The translations under genes and the position numbers were made by a program. 64,000 bases of DNA. Origin: Urophycis tenuis (taxonomy: Eukaryota > Chordata > Actinopteri > Gadiformes > Phycidae). This document shows, piece by piece, positions 18,044 to 30,425 of this stretch (position 1 is the stretch's first letter; every line of letters starts with the position of its first letter). Where the stretch lies: positions 6,504,590-6,568,589 of the forward strand of contig JAXIVH010000002.1 in the NCBI GenBank assembly GCA_036785325.1, given 5' to 3'. Under the pieces are notes generated by a model. It saw nothing but the letters and a program-made list of their open reading frames with translations. It did not search any database and was not told the origin of the DNA.

Positions 18044-19451
18044 CTCTCTTACCATCCTCGTAGGAGATCGTGAGCTTCAACTGCCGCAGCCTGGTGGCCA
18101 ACATGCCGCTGTTTGCCAACGCGGACCCCAACTTTGTGACGGCGGTGCTCATCAAGCTGCGCTTCGAAGTGTTCCAGCCCGCAGACTTCATCATCCGCGA
18201 GGGCACGGTGGGCCGCAAGATGTACTTCATCCAGCACGGCCGCGTCAGCGTGCTCACCCGCGGCAACCGGGAGACCAAGCTCAGCGACGGCTCCTACTTT
18301 GGAGGTGAGTGGACGGGGGGGGAGGCGACGGGAGGTGTATCCGGGGTGGGTCCAACGGGCAGCACCCTGGCTGTTTGCCTCGCTAGCGCTGTGGGTTTCC
18401 TTGGACGCTAAGCTATCCTTGGGCGGGTGGGGGGGGATGTGTGTAGAGGTCCTGGAGGGGGAGGGGTGGTCAGCTCTATGGTACATCCCCAGAGCCCGAA
18501 GGACAGAGTGAGCTGTCCTTCGAATGAGATGTTAAACCCGAGGTGCTGACTCCCCCGTGTTCGCAAAAGGTCCCGTCCCATGGCACGCAGGGGCGCTAAT
18601 CCCGGTGCCCTGGCCCGGCTCCTGCCCTGGTTCTTGTGTTAACACGGCCACCTCATCATCCCGCTGTAATTGGATAGCATCATTCCTCCCCTCTCCACCG
18701 TGAGCGCTGGTGAGCGCACTACTGGCAGCCGTGCACCACCCAGGTGTGGGCTGGCGGTGGGTGAGGTGTGAATCCTCCACTCACAATTGGAAGTGGCTTC
18801 GAGTGCACAAAATGAACAAAGTGCTACTATATACAGTAATTGTAATGAATGCTGGTTATTATTTTCACTGTTTATGAGATTTCTGTATAATGAGCAGTCA
18901 TAATAATACAAGAGGTCATCGCTGTGCTTGTTACATTGGAGGGTAGGAACAATCTTTCCAGACAGGTTTTATTAAATGAAGATACTTTTTATATTATATG
19001 TTTAATCATATTATGATTATAGATGCTTATCGGTGCTTTCATTTGGTCGGTAATATCCGGTACACCGTACCTGTGTGACGGTACTTATTACTGTGTAACG
19101 CCACTTATTGGTGAAGCTAGTGTTACTCACCAACATTAAGAAAATGTCTTGCATGGCGTACAACGGGAAAAGACTTTGGTCGTCAGCGGTTGAAACCAAT
19201 TTTGCTCACGTTATTATTTACGCTTGTGAGAATTAAATCCAGTGGATGGTGAGTGTGTGTGTGTGGGGGGGCGTATGTGTGTGTGCATGTGTGTGGGGGC
19301 GTATGCCTGTGTGTGTGGGTGTGCATGTGTGGGTGTGTGTGTGTGCATGTGTGTGGGGGTGTATGTGTGTGTGTGTGTGTGTGCGTGTGTGTGTGTGTGG
19401 GGGGGGGGGGGTGTATGTGTGTGTGTGTGTGTACATGTGTGTGGGGCTGTA

Positions 19452-19498
<47 letters not shown>

Positions 19499-22400
19499 AT
19501 GTGTATGTGGGTGTATGTGTGGGGGTGTATGTGTGTGTGTGTGTGTGCATGTGTGTGTGTGTGTGTGCATGCGTGTTTGTAATTTGCAGATATGCTTTGC
19601 TAATCATAGATGGCTGCCTGGGACAGGCAGCGACTGAGAAGGCATAATATATTAGATGAAAGCCTAAAGTGAAAGTACTTTTTTGATTAAAAAATGTTTG
19701 TGTTTGTGTTTTTGCATAGAGAAACATGTAAAAAAAATCAACTAGTAGTATAACCAAACCATATTGGTTGTTTATTTATCCAAGCAAACCAGCCAAAAAC
19801 AGCCCTTACTCACGAAAGCCTGCTGCACCCATGTCTATCTCAATCGCCTCTCATGTTTCCATTTTGCACATATGCATATATATACCCCATTAGCAACACA
19901 TCCCATTAACAACACACTTCTAATCTTATTGAAGGAGAGGGTGGCAACAAGCTCTCCTGAATGTCACTTTGATAACAACAGGTGAGGGTTTTGCGTCCTC
20001 ACACACTCACATGAAAAAGCTAAATCGACTAAACTGTCAAACTCATCCCAACCAATCCCGTGCCCCCCCCCCCCCCCCCCCCCCAGAGATCTGTCTGCTG
20101 ACGCGGGGCCGGAGGACGGCCAGCGTGCGGGCCGACACCTACTGCCGCCTGTACTCGCTGAGCGTGGACAGCTTCAACGAGGTGCTGGAGGAGCACCCCA
20201 TGATGCGCCGCGCCTTCGAGACGGTGGCCGTGGACCGGCTGGACCGCATCGGTAAGGAGCCCCCCCCCCCCCCCGGCGGAGCCCCCCCCCCTGGCGGAGC
20301 CCCCCCTGGGGCGCCCCGGGGGTCTGCCTCGACGAGCCCGCCACGGCTCGGTCTTTCTTTTTCTGTCCGTCTGTCTTTGCCTTTTATTCGTCACAACAAA
20401 AGGGGGCACGTGACCTTGCTGACTCCTTGTCGTTTTCCATCCACTTTTAATGTATTTTGTGAAGTAAGTCTCTCTCTAAGCCTCCTCGGCTCACGGTCGG
20501 ACGTCTTCTGTGGGATTCAGCCGAGGGTGAACGAACACCTTCATGAGACATGGGCTGTGTTCTGATATCCATACTTACCGTGCTTAGTGTACTTAGTTTG
20601 AGTACGTAGGGTGTTCTGATTATGATCGCGGCGAAAAAGAAGTGTACTCAAAGGACCGGCTTACACTATCCGTACTCAACGGCAGCCATCTTAGCTACGT
20701 AGCGGAAGAGGCGGAGCCGCGCTCAGTTTGAAAATGGCTAGACGTTAGTGGGTGTAATAGATTCATGTGTGTTTGGCGGGTGACATGGCCGCACAGCTGA
20801 TAGTAATTTCCGGTAAGTTCACCATTTGGAACATGACTAAAATCCGAAAATCTGCGTACTTAGTGAGTGCGGATAGTGTACTACGTTTAAGTATTCATGA
20901 AGTATGTATATCGGAATACAGCCATGGTCTAAAGACCGTGTGGATGGTGTGGTGGCTAAGAGCACATATCTTAACAAAAGTAAGAGGGTTCTGGGAGGCC
21001 GCAGTCTGAATGACAAGAAAGACTTTATTATCACTTGGTAGGAGCAACAACAAAATCTGAGTTGGTTTGACAAAGAACTCCCGCACATCCCCTATGTGCC
21101 CCTTTTTATCCTGTTTTCCATACATGATGTCATCACCTTGAACATTCTATGCTATAGATAAATGGCCCTTCCTCCCTTTACTGTTGGGACCCCTCACCAC
21201 ATATCATACAGTCAGCCCATCCTCCCTTTACTGTTGGGACCCCTCACCACATATCATACAGTCAGCCCATCCTCCCTTTGCTGTTGGGACCCTTCACCAC
21301 ATATCATTTAGGCAAACACCTTAGGGATAACATGGGGTGAACCAGAGGATGAACCTTGGGTTGAACGGGCTCAATGAGTGCGCCTTTGTTCCTTTCCACA
21401 CTTATTTCATGCTTTGCATGGACAACCCAATGATTATACTAGCTTTAGCCTGGTTAATATCTACCATAATGGGAACCTATGTCACGTCGGCGCCTTTTTA
21501 TGTATTTCAGGTACAAAATGTCCCAAGGTCATTACCAGGTTGCCCTTTGTTCTTTCTTCCGTGCAGGCCGGAAGAACTCGCTGCTGCTGCGGAAGTCCTC
21601 CCAGGGCGGCTCGCTGGCGGGGGGCAGCACAGGCCGGGGTGGCGGCGGTCGTGGCGGCGGAGGGGGCGGTGGCTCCGGGGCGGGGGCGGGCCTGGCCATG
21701 GGCAGCCTGGGCTCCTGCGACAGCATGCTGGTGCAGCAGATCGTCAAGCACGACAGCATGCCCGCCATGCAGGAGGCTATCGCCGCCGCCGCCGCGGGCC
21801 GGGGCGGGGCCATGGGAGGGAGCGGCAGCGTGTCCCCCAGGCCCAGGCCCGTGATCTGGGCCCCCTTGGTCCACGCGCCCCTCCAAACCGCCGCCGCCAC
21901 CACCAACGTGGCCATCGCCCTCATGCACCAGCAGCAGCAGCAGCAGCAGCAGCTGCTGCAACAGCAGCACGCGCTGGGAGGTGCGATATTCCTGCCCTCC
22001 CCCCTCATCTCTCCCTCGCCCTCCTCCTCCTTCCCCATGTCTCCGCCCCGCGCGCCCCCCGTGCTGCAGCCCCTGCGCCCCTCGGTCAGCTCCCTCATCG
22101 GGATGATCGGGGTGGGCGGGTTGGGAAGCTTGTCGCCCAGAGGGGGGTTCCCGGCCTCCCCCTCGCTGATGGCCACTCCCATCGGCGGGGGGATGACATC
22201 GCCGCCGGTGGCTAAAACCCCCACCGCCGCCGCCGCCGCCGCCGCTTCCTCCTTGCCGGTCTCGGGGCACCTGGGAAGGACGCATCGTTACAGCCTACGC
22301 CTCCAGTCTGACCACTCCCCCGTGATGGGCGGGGCCCCCGGCACGCCCACAAGCGGCGGGGCCACGACACCTCCGACGCTCAGGGTGGCGTCCAACCACG

Positions 22401-24136
22401 CGCCGGTTGCCCCGTCGGAGGGCGGCGGTTACGCGGCGAGCCAGCCGGGCGCCAAGGAAGCGCTGCTGCGCCACGGAGGAGCCAGCTCTCAGGGCCTACC
22501 CGCGCTGGGCAGGCTCACCAAGGAGGCCAGGCTGATGTCGGCGTCGCAGCCCACGCTGCCACACCGCTCCTGGGTGGGAGTTCACCCCCACCCCCCGCTG
22601 CACCGAAAGGCTTCCGGTGGCAACCTGCTGTCGGCGCCTTTCTTGTTGGGCCAACTGGCCAGAGGGGGCAGCGCGGGCATCCTGAGCTTCAATTCAAACG
22701 CGCCACCACAGCCAATGTCAATGCCTGCCTTTGGCGGGCCACAGGCACAGGGCATGGCCCTCATTCCGCCCCCGGTGGCGCAGTGTCTCTCCGCACCCCT
22801 GCAGCAGTACGCTGACCCTCACTGCGCCCCGCTGCCCGCACACCCGGCCGCCGTCATGTGCGCAAACGTGCCCACCGCAGCCGTCCCCTTGCCCGCTTCT
22901 TGCTCCCCTAAGCAAACTCCCCTCTCCCCGGCCACCCCCTCCCCCGCCCCGACTCCCTCCTCCCCCGTCGCGTTGCTCTCGCAGATCGCCCGGCCGAAGC
23001 CCATTCCTCCTATTCCCTCTCGCTCCTCCTCTCCCCCCTGCAGCGCCGCGCCTCCCCCGTCCGCCAGCCCGGCGCCTCGCCCCAAGCCCATCCCTCCCCC
23101 CTCCCCGCGCTCCTCTTCTCCCTCTCCCTGCTCCACCCCTCCTCCTCCTCCTCCTCCTCCTCCCCCGCCCTCCGCCCCCGGGCCTCCAACCTATGGGCCC
23201 AAGTCATCGCTCGGCACCTCCTCTCCCCCCTCCCCCCCGCTGACCCATCCCCAGAGCCCCAGAGCCAAGGCCTCCAACACGCCTCCCTCCCCGTCTCCCC
23301 TGTCCAGCCTCAGCCCCGCTCAGACCCCCATCGCCTCTCCCACCCCGCCCCCCACCCCGCCCCGCACGCACACCCCGACGTCCTCCCACACGCCCGCCTT
23401 ACCCCCCGGCTCCCCCAGCGCCACTCCCGCCCCGGCTGTGGGTCAGAGCCTGAACCCGGCTCACGCTGCCCCTCTGAACCCCTCCCCGGGTAAATCTCCC
23501 ACCGCTCCCCCCGTCCATCTCTCGGCCTCCGGTTCACCCCGAGCGTTGACTCCCAGCTCAAACCCTGCCCCTGCCCAGACGCCGAGGCAGACCCCTACAC
23601 AAATGCCCTTCATGACCCCGGTTCAAGCCCCTAACCCTCCTCCCGCAGCCACTAGATTCCCCAGTAAAATAACATTCTCAGTGCATCCCGTGCTTCAGTC
23701 CCCTACTGGGCCTTCACCTGCTGCAGGCAATCCTCCAAAACAACCCGAAGCAGCCCCCAGTGCTTCTAACTCGGCCACCACCACCACCACCCCGAACAAC
23801 AACAACAACAGCACCACCACCACCACCACCACCTCGCCGGCAGTCCATGCCGCATCCCCCTGCCATGCCTCCAAACAAGCACCAACCACCGTGGCCACCC
23901 CCACCCATTCCCCAAAACTCGGCGCACACTCTGCAAACACTGCGCAGAGCTCTCAGCCAGCTCTGGGCTGTCCACCTGCTCCATCCTCCCACGTCACATC
24001 CCTCCCACAAGCAGCATGTCCCGCGGCCAGCGTGGCCCAGGCCGGCTCCCCCAAAGCTGCCAAGAAAGACCCAGAGCTGCCTCTGGTCAGGAAAGACTCT
24101 GACGGACTGAGACACAAACTCCCTGCCAATATGTAG
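14722..24136 (+). CDS. hcn3: Hyperpolarisation-activated cyclic nucleotide-gated channel 3 (5' exons missing at gap; very long C-terminal tail)
   Basis: Plasma-membrane cation channel for the If/Ih pacemaker current. Exons: 14722-14883, 16371-16589, 17461-17607, 18064-18304, 20087-20251, 21567-24136; 1167 residues plus stop. The first five lengths (162, 219, 147, 241, 165) match the conserved HCN pattern. Seen in order: S5 (IVNLIGMMLLLCHWD), pore with selectivity filter CIGYG, S6, C-linker (YKQVEQYMSFHKLP), and the cyclic-nucleotide-binding domain with FGEICLLTRGRRTASVRA, whose Arg contacts cAMP. HCN3 rather than HCN1/2/4 is indicated by WAPLVHAPLQ plus TNVAIAL after the domain and by the C-terminus PANM (mammalian HCN3 ends SANM, the others SNL; binding site for TRIP8b). 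The last exon encodes 855 residues: Gly-rich start, a polyglutamine run near 21930-21970, a conserved SASQPTLP block near 22540, then some 525 Pro/Ser/Thr-rich residues. S1-S4 are not in the window. Confidence 0.93.
16146..16267 (+). repeat. Teleost dispersed repeat, copy 2
   Basis: Same orientation and sequence type as 3468-3626, with an internal deletion of about 40 bases. It ends about 100 bases before the hcn3 pore exon. Confidence 0.65.
17641..18042. repeat. (CA)n arrays and (TC)n tract in an hcn3 intron
   Basis: Compound CA array at 17641-17930 beginning about 30 bases after the donor at 17608, then a (TC)n tract at 17998-18040 serving as polypyrimidine tract before the acceptor at 18062-18063. 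Almost the whole intron is repeat. Confidence 0.93.
18499..18860 (+). repeat. Probable fish SINE-type repeat
   Basis: Resembles from memory a widespread fish short interspersed repeat: AATGAGATGTTAAACC, a CCCATGGCAC block, CACCCAGGTG, and a tail with GTGCACAAAATG and TATATACAGTAATTGTAATG. No coding frame. Family name not certain; the limits are approximate. Confidence 0.5.
19249..19577. repeat. Long TG-rich array with G runs
   Basis: Degenerate TG repeat with ATGTGTG and GGGGG variants over about 330 bases in the hcn3 intron between 18304 and 20087. All frames through it are Cys-Val or His-Thr repeat artefacts. Confidence 0.93.
20553..20923. mobile_element. Miniature inverted-repeat element (MITE-like), 371 bp
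   Basis: The left end starts GGCTGTGTTCTGATATCC and the right end, read on the minus strand, starts GGCTGTATTCCGATATAC; about 21 of the first 24 bases agree. Both ends are flanked by ATG, a possible 3-bp target duplication. The interior has no transposase frame, so it would be non-autonomous. It lies in the last hcn3 intron. Confidence 0.65.
21171..21307 (+). repeat. 50-bp tandem repeat, about 2.7 copies
   Basis: CCTCCCTTTACTGTTGGGAC starts at 21171, 21221 and 21271, followed each time by a CTCACCACATATCAT segment, with very few differences. It lies about 260 bases before the last hcn3 exon. Confidence 0.9.
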
Positions 24137-25042
24137 AAGCGAAGGAACCTCAAGGGGAGCGAGTGAGCAGGTCCCAGGGAGTCAATGAACTTGTTTTGTA
24201 GGGGCTCTTGGTTTTTGTAGGGGCAGCTGTTTAGTGGAGCAGTTGGGGTTTACAGATGTTCACTCTGTGTTCTGTATCCATCTCTGTTGGTGTTGAACGT
24301 TACCTTGATAAGATGGGCTACACAACATGGACACGTTGTATCTGACTTGCAATCACATGCCAATGTGATTAGTCATTAGAGATTAGAGCGTCAGGTGTTT
24401 GCCAGGTTATTGACGAAGCAATCAGTCTAGTAAGACGCCATATGTATATTTAGCAGGACAGGTTAGGGTAGAGTCAAAGTTTGAATCCAAATGTAATCAT
24501 ATCTGTGATTGTAGAAGATTCAGGGGAGCTGAAGTGGAAATTACATCAGAGCATAGATGTAGGCTTAAGCAATAGCTGGGAGTCAGGAGAGAAAGTTGTC
24601 TCTGTGCATTTTCTTAATCATAAAAAAAACAAAACAATAAGCTTTTAGTCTTACGAGGCACTGAGAAAACAAGGTGTGGGATTTTATCAAAGATAAAAGA
24701 AAAAGAAAATAACACAGTCTTGTTTTTAAAATAAGAGCTATCGTGTCACGACATTTCCACATGCAATGAATCACCAGACACTTCCAGGTTTCCAGCTCCG
24801 GCCCCCTCTTGCTTCCCATGTGTCACCAAAGTGTAATATTTTATCATTATAGATCAATAGCTATAAGGACGTAGTTGAATTATTACTGTGAAGTTGTTCT
24901 CATAGCAATCCAAACTGTTAGCCCGCGGTTCTCTCGTAGTTTTGTTGTTGCAGGTGTGTGGTGATTTAGCTTTCTTCGAGTAAGACATGAAAAGTCTTCA
25001 ACCTACATGATCACACTGCAAAAAAAAAAAAAAGGTTTGAAA

Positions 25043-25048
25043 AATAAA
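25043..25048 (+). other. Candidate poly(A) signal of hcn3
   Basis: AATAAA about 900 bases after the hcn3 stop, just after an A13 run. A second AATAAA at 25656-25661 is an alternative. The 3' UTR 24137-25042 shows no other feature. Confidence 0.4.
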
Positions 25049-25061
25049 AGACCTGTGTTTG

Positions 25062-26968
25062 TGTCACATTTAATACTGCTCCCTCGTACGTTGTGGCTTT
25101 GAGTTTTATTTGTTCCCCCTAGCGCCCTGTAAATACATTAGTGAGAGTCAGTGTCCGCTTCCTCGTCCCACAGTGTTGTTTGTCTCTCTCCCTCTCGGCC
25201 ATCTTGGCCTATTTTCATCTCCTTATCGGAGCGGAAAATCACCCCATTCCTCTCTATGTTTTCTGTTTCGTTTTTGTGTTTTTTTTATACTATGGCTGCC
25301 ATGCTTAGTTTCACCATCCTCCTCCTCCTCTTCCTCTGTGTATGTCCCTCCTCCGCGCCATGTGGATGTCCAGTGATGTTTGGTGTTTTGTGGGTAGCTA
25401 CGCGTTTCCTGTCTTAACCCCTTGATACCATGTTGCCTAGACTGTACATTCAAGGACCAAATCTCTTATTTTATATTTATCTCAGCATTAGCTTTGGAGC
25501 AGATGAAACCTACGCCTAAACAACGCTATTAGAGAAATATGATGACGTTGGTGCAAGTTATTATGATGACATTGTTTGAAAAATACAATTTTAAAAGATA
25601 CATGATGACGATGGTACTGAGGATGGTGACACCGCTGTGTATATGTGGTTGTAAGAATAAAGCAGACTTAGATATCAAGTTGTCGAGTTTGTGCTTACTG
25701 ATGTGTGTTGACGTGTTTGCTTTTACAGCTGTGTGTGTGTATGTGTATATGTGTTGACGTGTGTGTGTGTGTGTGTACACCTGTACTTGTGCTGTGCACT
25801 TAATGCATGCACTGTGCATACAATTTTATTATTATGAAAGAATGCCTGATTTATTTTTAGTTTATGACTTAATGAATGGTTCATTTCTGAAAGAACAGAA
25901 GGGGAACTGACTGGCCGAGAGAAGATATGCTTTAGCGACTGAACGGATATATGTGTTAATGACTGAACGGATGGATTAATCACTGAGTGGTTGGAGACCG
26001 GTCTACAGGTCCTTCCTTGGCGTGCAGGGGCCCTGCTGTGCTAGGCTCCCGAGCTGCTGGTCTAATCCGGTCTCTCAGCAGAGGGCAGGCAGACTCATAC
26101 GCAAGGTTAAGCCTGTGAATGTGGGGACACTTAGATCTCTCCTGCTCTTGACTGGAACCAAATGAATATCCTCCCACATGAAGGCGGATTAGAGTTTGGT
26201 GTGTGACACGGCACACACACACACACACACACACCTCTTTTTGCCTGGCTTCCTTCGATACACCCACTCTTATTTTCCTTATGGGTATTCAAGGGGCCTT
26301 TTACAATTACAACCTGCTGAAGGTGGGGCACGCTGTGTGTGGTATAATTATTGGTCACCTTTGAGGGCCAGGAGGAATTAATGTTGTGGATGAAGACCAG
26401 TCGGTTAATGAAGGATTAGAGTCATGGTCATAGCATTATTATATAAATCTTTTTTTCTCTTTTGCTGGGGAATTAATGCAGACACGTATGTTACATGCCT
26501 TACTGTATAAGAGGACTTACGTGACCTCAGTTCCACCCTCTTCCTCTGCAGTAACGGCAGGTGGCCACAAGATGGAGCGCCATTACTACATCTGTTTGAG
26601 CTGCTCTCCACCACTGGTGCCGCAGGAACACGGAACCGTTAAAGTGACGACACAGTGTGGATTTTTACAGCGTTTATTGGTTTTAGCAAGGACCGAACAC
26701 GATGGCTTTGACCCGATCATGTAACATGATGCCTATAACAGGAGCAGAGAGACTCAATTGCACGGCGTGCCTACACAGAGGTTAATAATGGCAGGGCAGC
26801 ACGGATTACCAGCCGTGAATAGGGGTGGGGTGGTGGCGGTGTGAGGGGTAAAGAGGACTATAATTGCTGCCTGCCATTCTGGCTCTGAAATAGACTGCAC
26901 AGGGAGAAGGAGCCCTATTCTGAGACTTCATGTGGAAGTGCAGGAGACTTACTGTAGATGAGGAGTGC

Positions 26969-27024
<56 letters not shown>

Positions 27025-28079
27025 CAGTAACAATATCAACCTGTATCAACAGACCTTAGCATGATGCTATACAAAAACACTGCAATAAACCAGTGCTATA
27101 TATTTGCTATATATTTGCCATATATGGCTTTGGAGGCAATAATACATATCAGTCATAAGTTACAAGGTCACACAGGCGTAATATAGTACTATAGGACTAT
27201 GTAATAAAATACCATTGTTGGAAATAATAAATGTTGAAGCCATTCAACAAGACCTCTCGAATGTGAGTATGTGCAGTCCAACACATTTGTGTGCTGAACT
27301 ACACTGGGACAAACAGGACAATAATATATCATACAACTTTACAGTAGAACAGTTGCAGAAATATAAATGTCATGTATGTATTCCTGTACACCTGCTTTTA
27401 CTATGCTATAGCCTAGCAGCTGGCCTAAGTAGGCTACAAAATATTTTTTTTACTGTAAGGCAGCATTGTCAATTGGTGTTTCCCATCGCATGAGCGCAAC
27501 AAAGAGGAAGTTGACGTGTCCCTGGAAGTGGTCGATGTGCTCTGGAAAAGGTCAGTTTCGTCATGAAAACATAGTTACGTCTTCCTTTGGGCTATAGAAA
27601 AAATTAAAAATCTAAAAAAATAAATAAATAGAATCTATGAAGATCTAGTTGTTTGAAATGCTCAAATCCGGAGTCAAATCATTTTCGGACCGGAGTCAGT
27701 GCACCTGTTTATAGTCGGGCGGGCTTGTATCTCTCTCTCATCTCTCTCTCTCTCTCTCACTCCGTGGTCACCTCCAGATGGCCTCGGAGAGAATATGCTG
27801 AGTCACTAAATACAGCGGCGCTGTCCTAAATATACATCCAGAAACGCATTTGCATTCTTCCGGCGATTAGCTACACAACAGCCTACATGCTGATATCCTT
27901 CAACCCGGTTTTCCCCCCATAACGGTTGTAGGCCTGCCTGTGTATCCCAACCTCGGGAGAAGCGGCAAAGATGCCCGGACGTTATCCTGTCTCAACGTGT
28001 CCAAGAAGTAAGGGGAGTCTCCCAACGCCTGCCCAGCCCTCCCCTCGTACATCTTCTCCCTCCTCCGTCGGGGCGACAG
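25062..28079. other. Intergenic region between hcn3 and the probable zbtb7b promoter
   Basis: Three kilobases with no frame that looks coding. It contains short TG arrays at about 25731-25776, a CA run at about 26211-26234, and a (TG)n array at about 26969-27022. I recognise no RNA gene here. Confidence 0.5.
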
Positions 28080-28533
28080 ACACAATCACTGGCCTATAGC
28101 GCCGTAGCCGACCCCTCCAGTGCCCTGCCCACCCTAGCGGTCCCTCACGAGCCCTGCCAATCCGCGACTGGGTGTAAAGTAGGGCAAGCCGCTTCCTGGT
28201 TCTCAGAAAGGAGGAGCTGGAAGTTGGAGTGGGCCAGCGAAGTCAAACAGGGGGGTAAACAGTCTGTGAGCCGGCGGTCTGCAGGGAGGCGGTCGAGAGA
28301 GTGGGATCAAAACGAGCGACACAGCGGGGAAAGGGGGTGTTTCGCTCTGATCAATCTCCCCGCGTCCGTTCGGGTGGTCGAGTTGTTTGAAAGCGGACAC
28401 GCGCGCGCGTCGACCCCCGGCCGAGCAATTTTGGAGGGGGGGGAAACTCAGGGTGTGACGGAATAATTCAGGAAGTATTGAAGCCGGGCAGGTGGGAGGC
28501 GACGAGGCAATACAGGTGACACACCGGCATCCA
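28080..28533 (+). promoter_or_regulatory. CpG-rich block, probable zbtb7b promoter and non-coding first exon
   Basis: The densest CpG stretch between hcn3 and zbtb7b, including GCGCGCGCGTCGACC near 28400. It ends with good plus-strand splice donors, CAG|GTGACA at about 28515 and CAG|GTAACT at about 28534. No coding frame. Its position upstream of zbtb7b, on the same strand and with no other candidate nearby, suggests the first untranslated exon; this is inference. Confidence 0.4.
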
Positions 28534-29569
28534 GGTAACTTTTCGTCCACACTGACTGTCTGATATTAAAACAGCGCTCACAACTTAGGCCTACCTTTTC
28601 GTTAAATATATTCAACATCAGTTAATGACACCACGGTCTCGTCATCCCCCTCTTGGTTCTGATCAGGGTCACGAGAGGACTTACCACGTCATGGGTATTC
28701 GGTAACGACGCGTCGACTATTATTTCGCTTTCTCTGTGGTTTAACATGCACTCGTTTGATGGGAATGGTTCGTGCAGTGTAAATGAAATAATGAAATGTA
28801 ATTTATTTTTATTTTTTTTAAAAGAAGACGTGCTTTGCCGACACGTATTTGTTACCTGTGTCTGTAGCCAGGTGAGCCCGCGGGGTCGGCGCGGGCGGTT
28901 CTGGAGACTTGGATGCTAATTTTAGCCTCGAGTACCGGCTGACATCCAAAACCCAACCGGCTCTCACGCACATTGGCTGCCTATTGGCTTTCCATAGGTA
29001 CATTCTGATGCCACCTTACCTTAGCTTACACAGTGTTTCTCGAACGTAGGTTGCCTGCCAGTCAAACCCCAAACCAAACCAGTTTTAATACAAAGTAAGG
29101 TTTTAATTCAAGCAGCTGTTGGTTGTTGTTTTGTTTTGCTTTTTTGTTTATTTTAATACACCATTGGTCTATGGCTATTATGGCATTCTTGATGTACTAA
29201 TGGGCTGGGAGTGCTTTGTGTCACACCAGTGGGCTTGTAGGCTGGCTTTCTCCCACACGGTTACTGACATGCCCCTCTGACAGACCGGCTTAACCAGCTC
29301 AACTGGCTTGGGTTTGGTCTCTCCTTGCTGGCGCTAAGGCTTGTTTGATTAAGGCCTCAGCCGACAGCAGCAGCTAGTGCACTTTATAATGCCATGGTGC
29401 AGGTTCAGGTGTTGCCAAACCTTCACTTCTCACCGCGGGTCTGGAAGGGTCTCTAGGTTGTTAGCCAATGTAACAAAGCACACCTACTGTGTGTGAGGCC
29501 AGCCACATTTTCCTGCAATGAAGCCCCAGACCTCTTGTATATCCGTCGGTCTGTCTTGCTGTTTGTCAA

Positions 29570-29909
29570 GTTTACTGTGTGTGTGTGTGTGTGTGTGCAC
29601 ACACACACACGGTTGTGGTTGTGTGTGTGTGTGTAATAGCACAGTTTTGTCCATACATAAAAGAGACCGCCTAATCCATTATACATCCATCTCTATATGT
29701 CCTCAGCTGACCTTCTCACTGCCAGCTCAGTTTCTTGTGGGTTAGGTAGCCCAGCCTCCTCTGCTTCAATACTTAATATCCAGTGTGTTCTTCGAGTGTA
29801 CTTTATAGTACACTGTATATTATCATAATGGATTCTCGGGCCGATGCGTGTACCCCTCAAGACTACTAACCTCACAGATACACCCATGCATACACACATC
29901 TAGTCATGC

Positions 29910-29952
<43 letters not shown>
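29570..29952. repeat. TG and CA arrays
   Basis: (TG)n then (CA)n at about 29576-29633, and a (TG)n ending in GCGCG at about 29914-29949. A 20-base C run follows at about 30127-30146. Confidence 0.9.
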
Positions 29953-30301
29953 CAAGGTGGGAGATAGCGTTTCCAGCGCTGTTCTTTGTTTCATTGTTTA
30001 AATATCTCTACTGAACACCTCAAAGTGGGAAGTGCAGAGCCTGTGGCTCCTTTCGCTGCTGTATTTAACCTCCAACACACACACCCTTTTTTATTATTGT
30101 ATTTAGGATGTGTAAACTCTGTAAACCCCCCCCCCCCCCCCCCCCCTTTGTATAAATGTCTCCCACGCAAAGGTGGAGAAAAAAAAGCATGTTATTTGTA
30201 TTTGTTTTGGTTTCAGTCAATCTCTCTGTTCACCTGAGGTGTGTTGGAATTAGTTAGTTAAATTTGTATTGGCTAACGTAATTCCGCTTCCCTCCCCACA
30301 G

Positions 30302-30425
30302 GTGTGTTATCTCCCAACTCACCTCCGGGGACAAAGTGAAAGCAGGGCGGGGGGGGGAGGAAGAAGCTGGACGTGGGAGGACATCCCTTTTCACACCAAC
30401 CTTTCCCTGTGTTTATGGACTGCAG
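30302..30425 (+). other. Possible internal 5' UTR exon of zbtb7b
   Basis: A 124-base segment bounded by a strong acceptor (CTTCCCTCCCCACAG) and a strong donor (CTGCAG|GTATGAG). It has no long frame. Between the CpG block at 28.1-28.5 kb and the coding exon at 41.5 kb it is the best-looking exon I found. An ATG ten bases before its end would open an upstream frame that stops at 41523 after splicing to 41493. Confidence 0.3.

Noticed and set aside
21482..22285. Long antisense frames opposite the last hcn3 exon
   Set aside because: The exon is very G/C-rich, which leaves antisense frames open by chance; the plus-strand frame carries the conserved HCN blocks and terminus.
27720..28200. Possible small gene on the minus strand at 27900-28085
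   Set aside because: The frame is short, unlike any family I know, and lies in the G/C-rich block better explained as promoter DNA.
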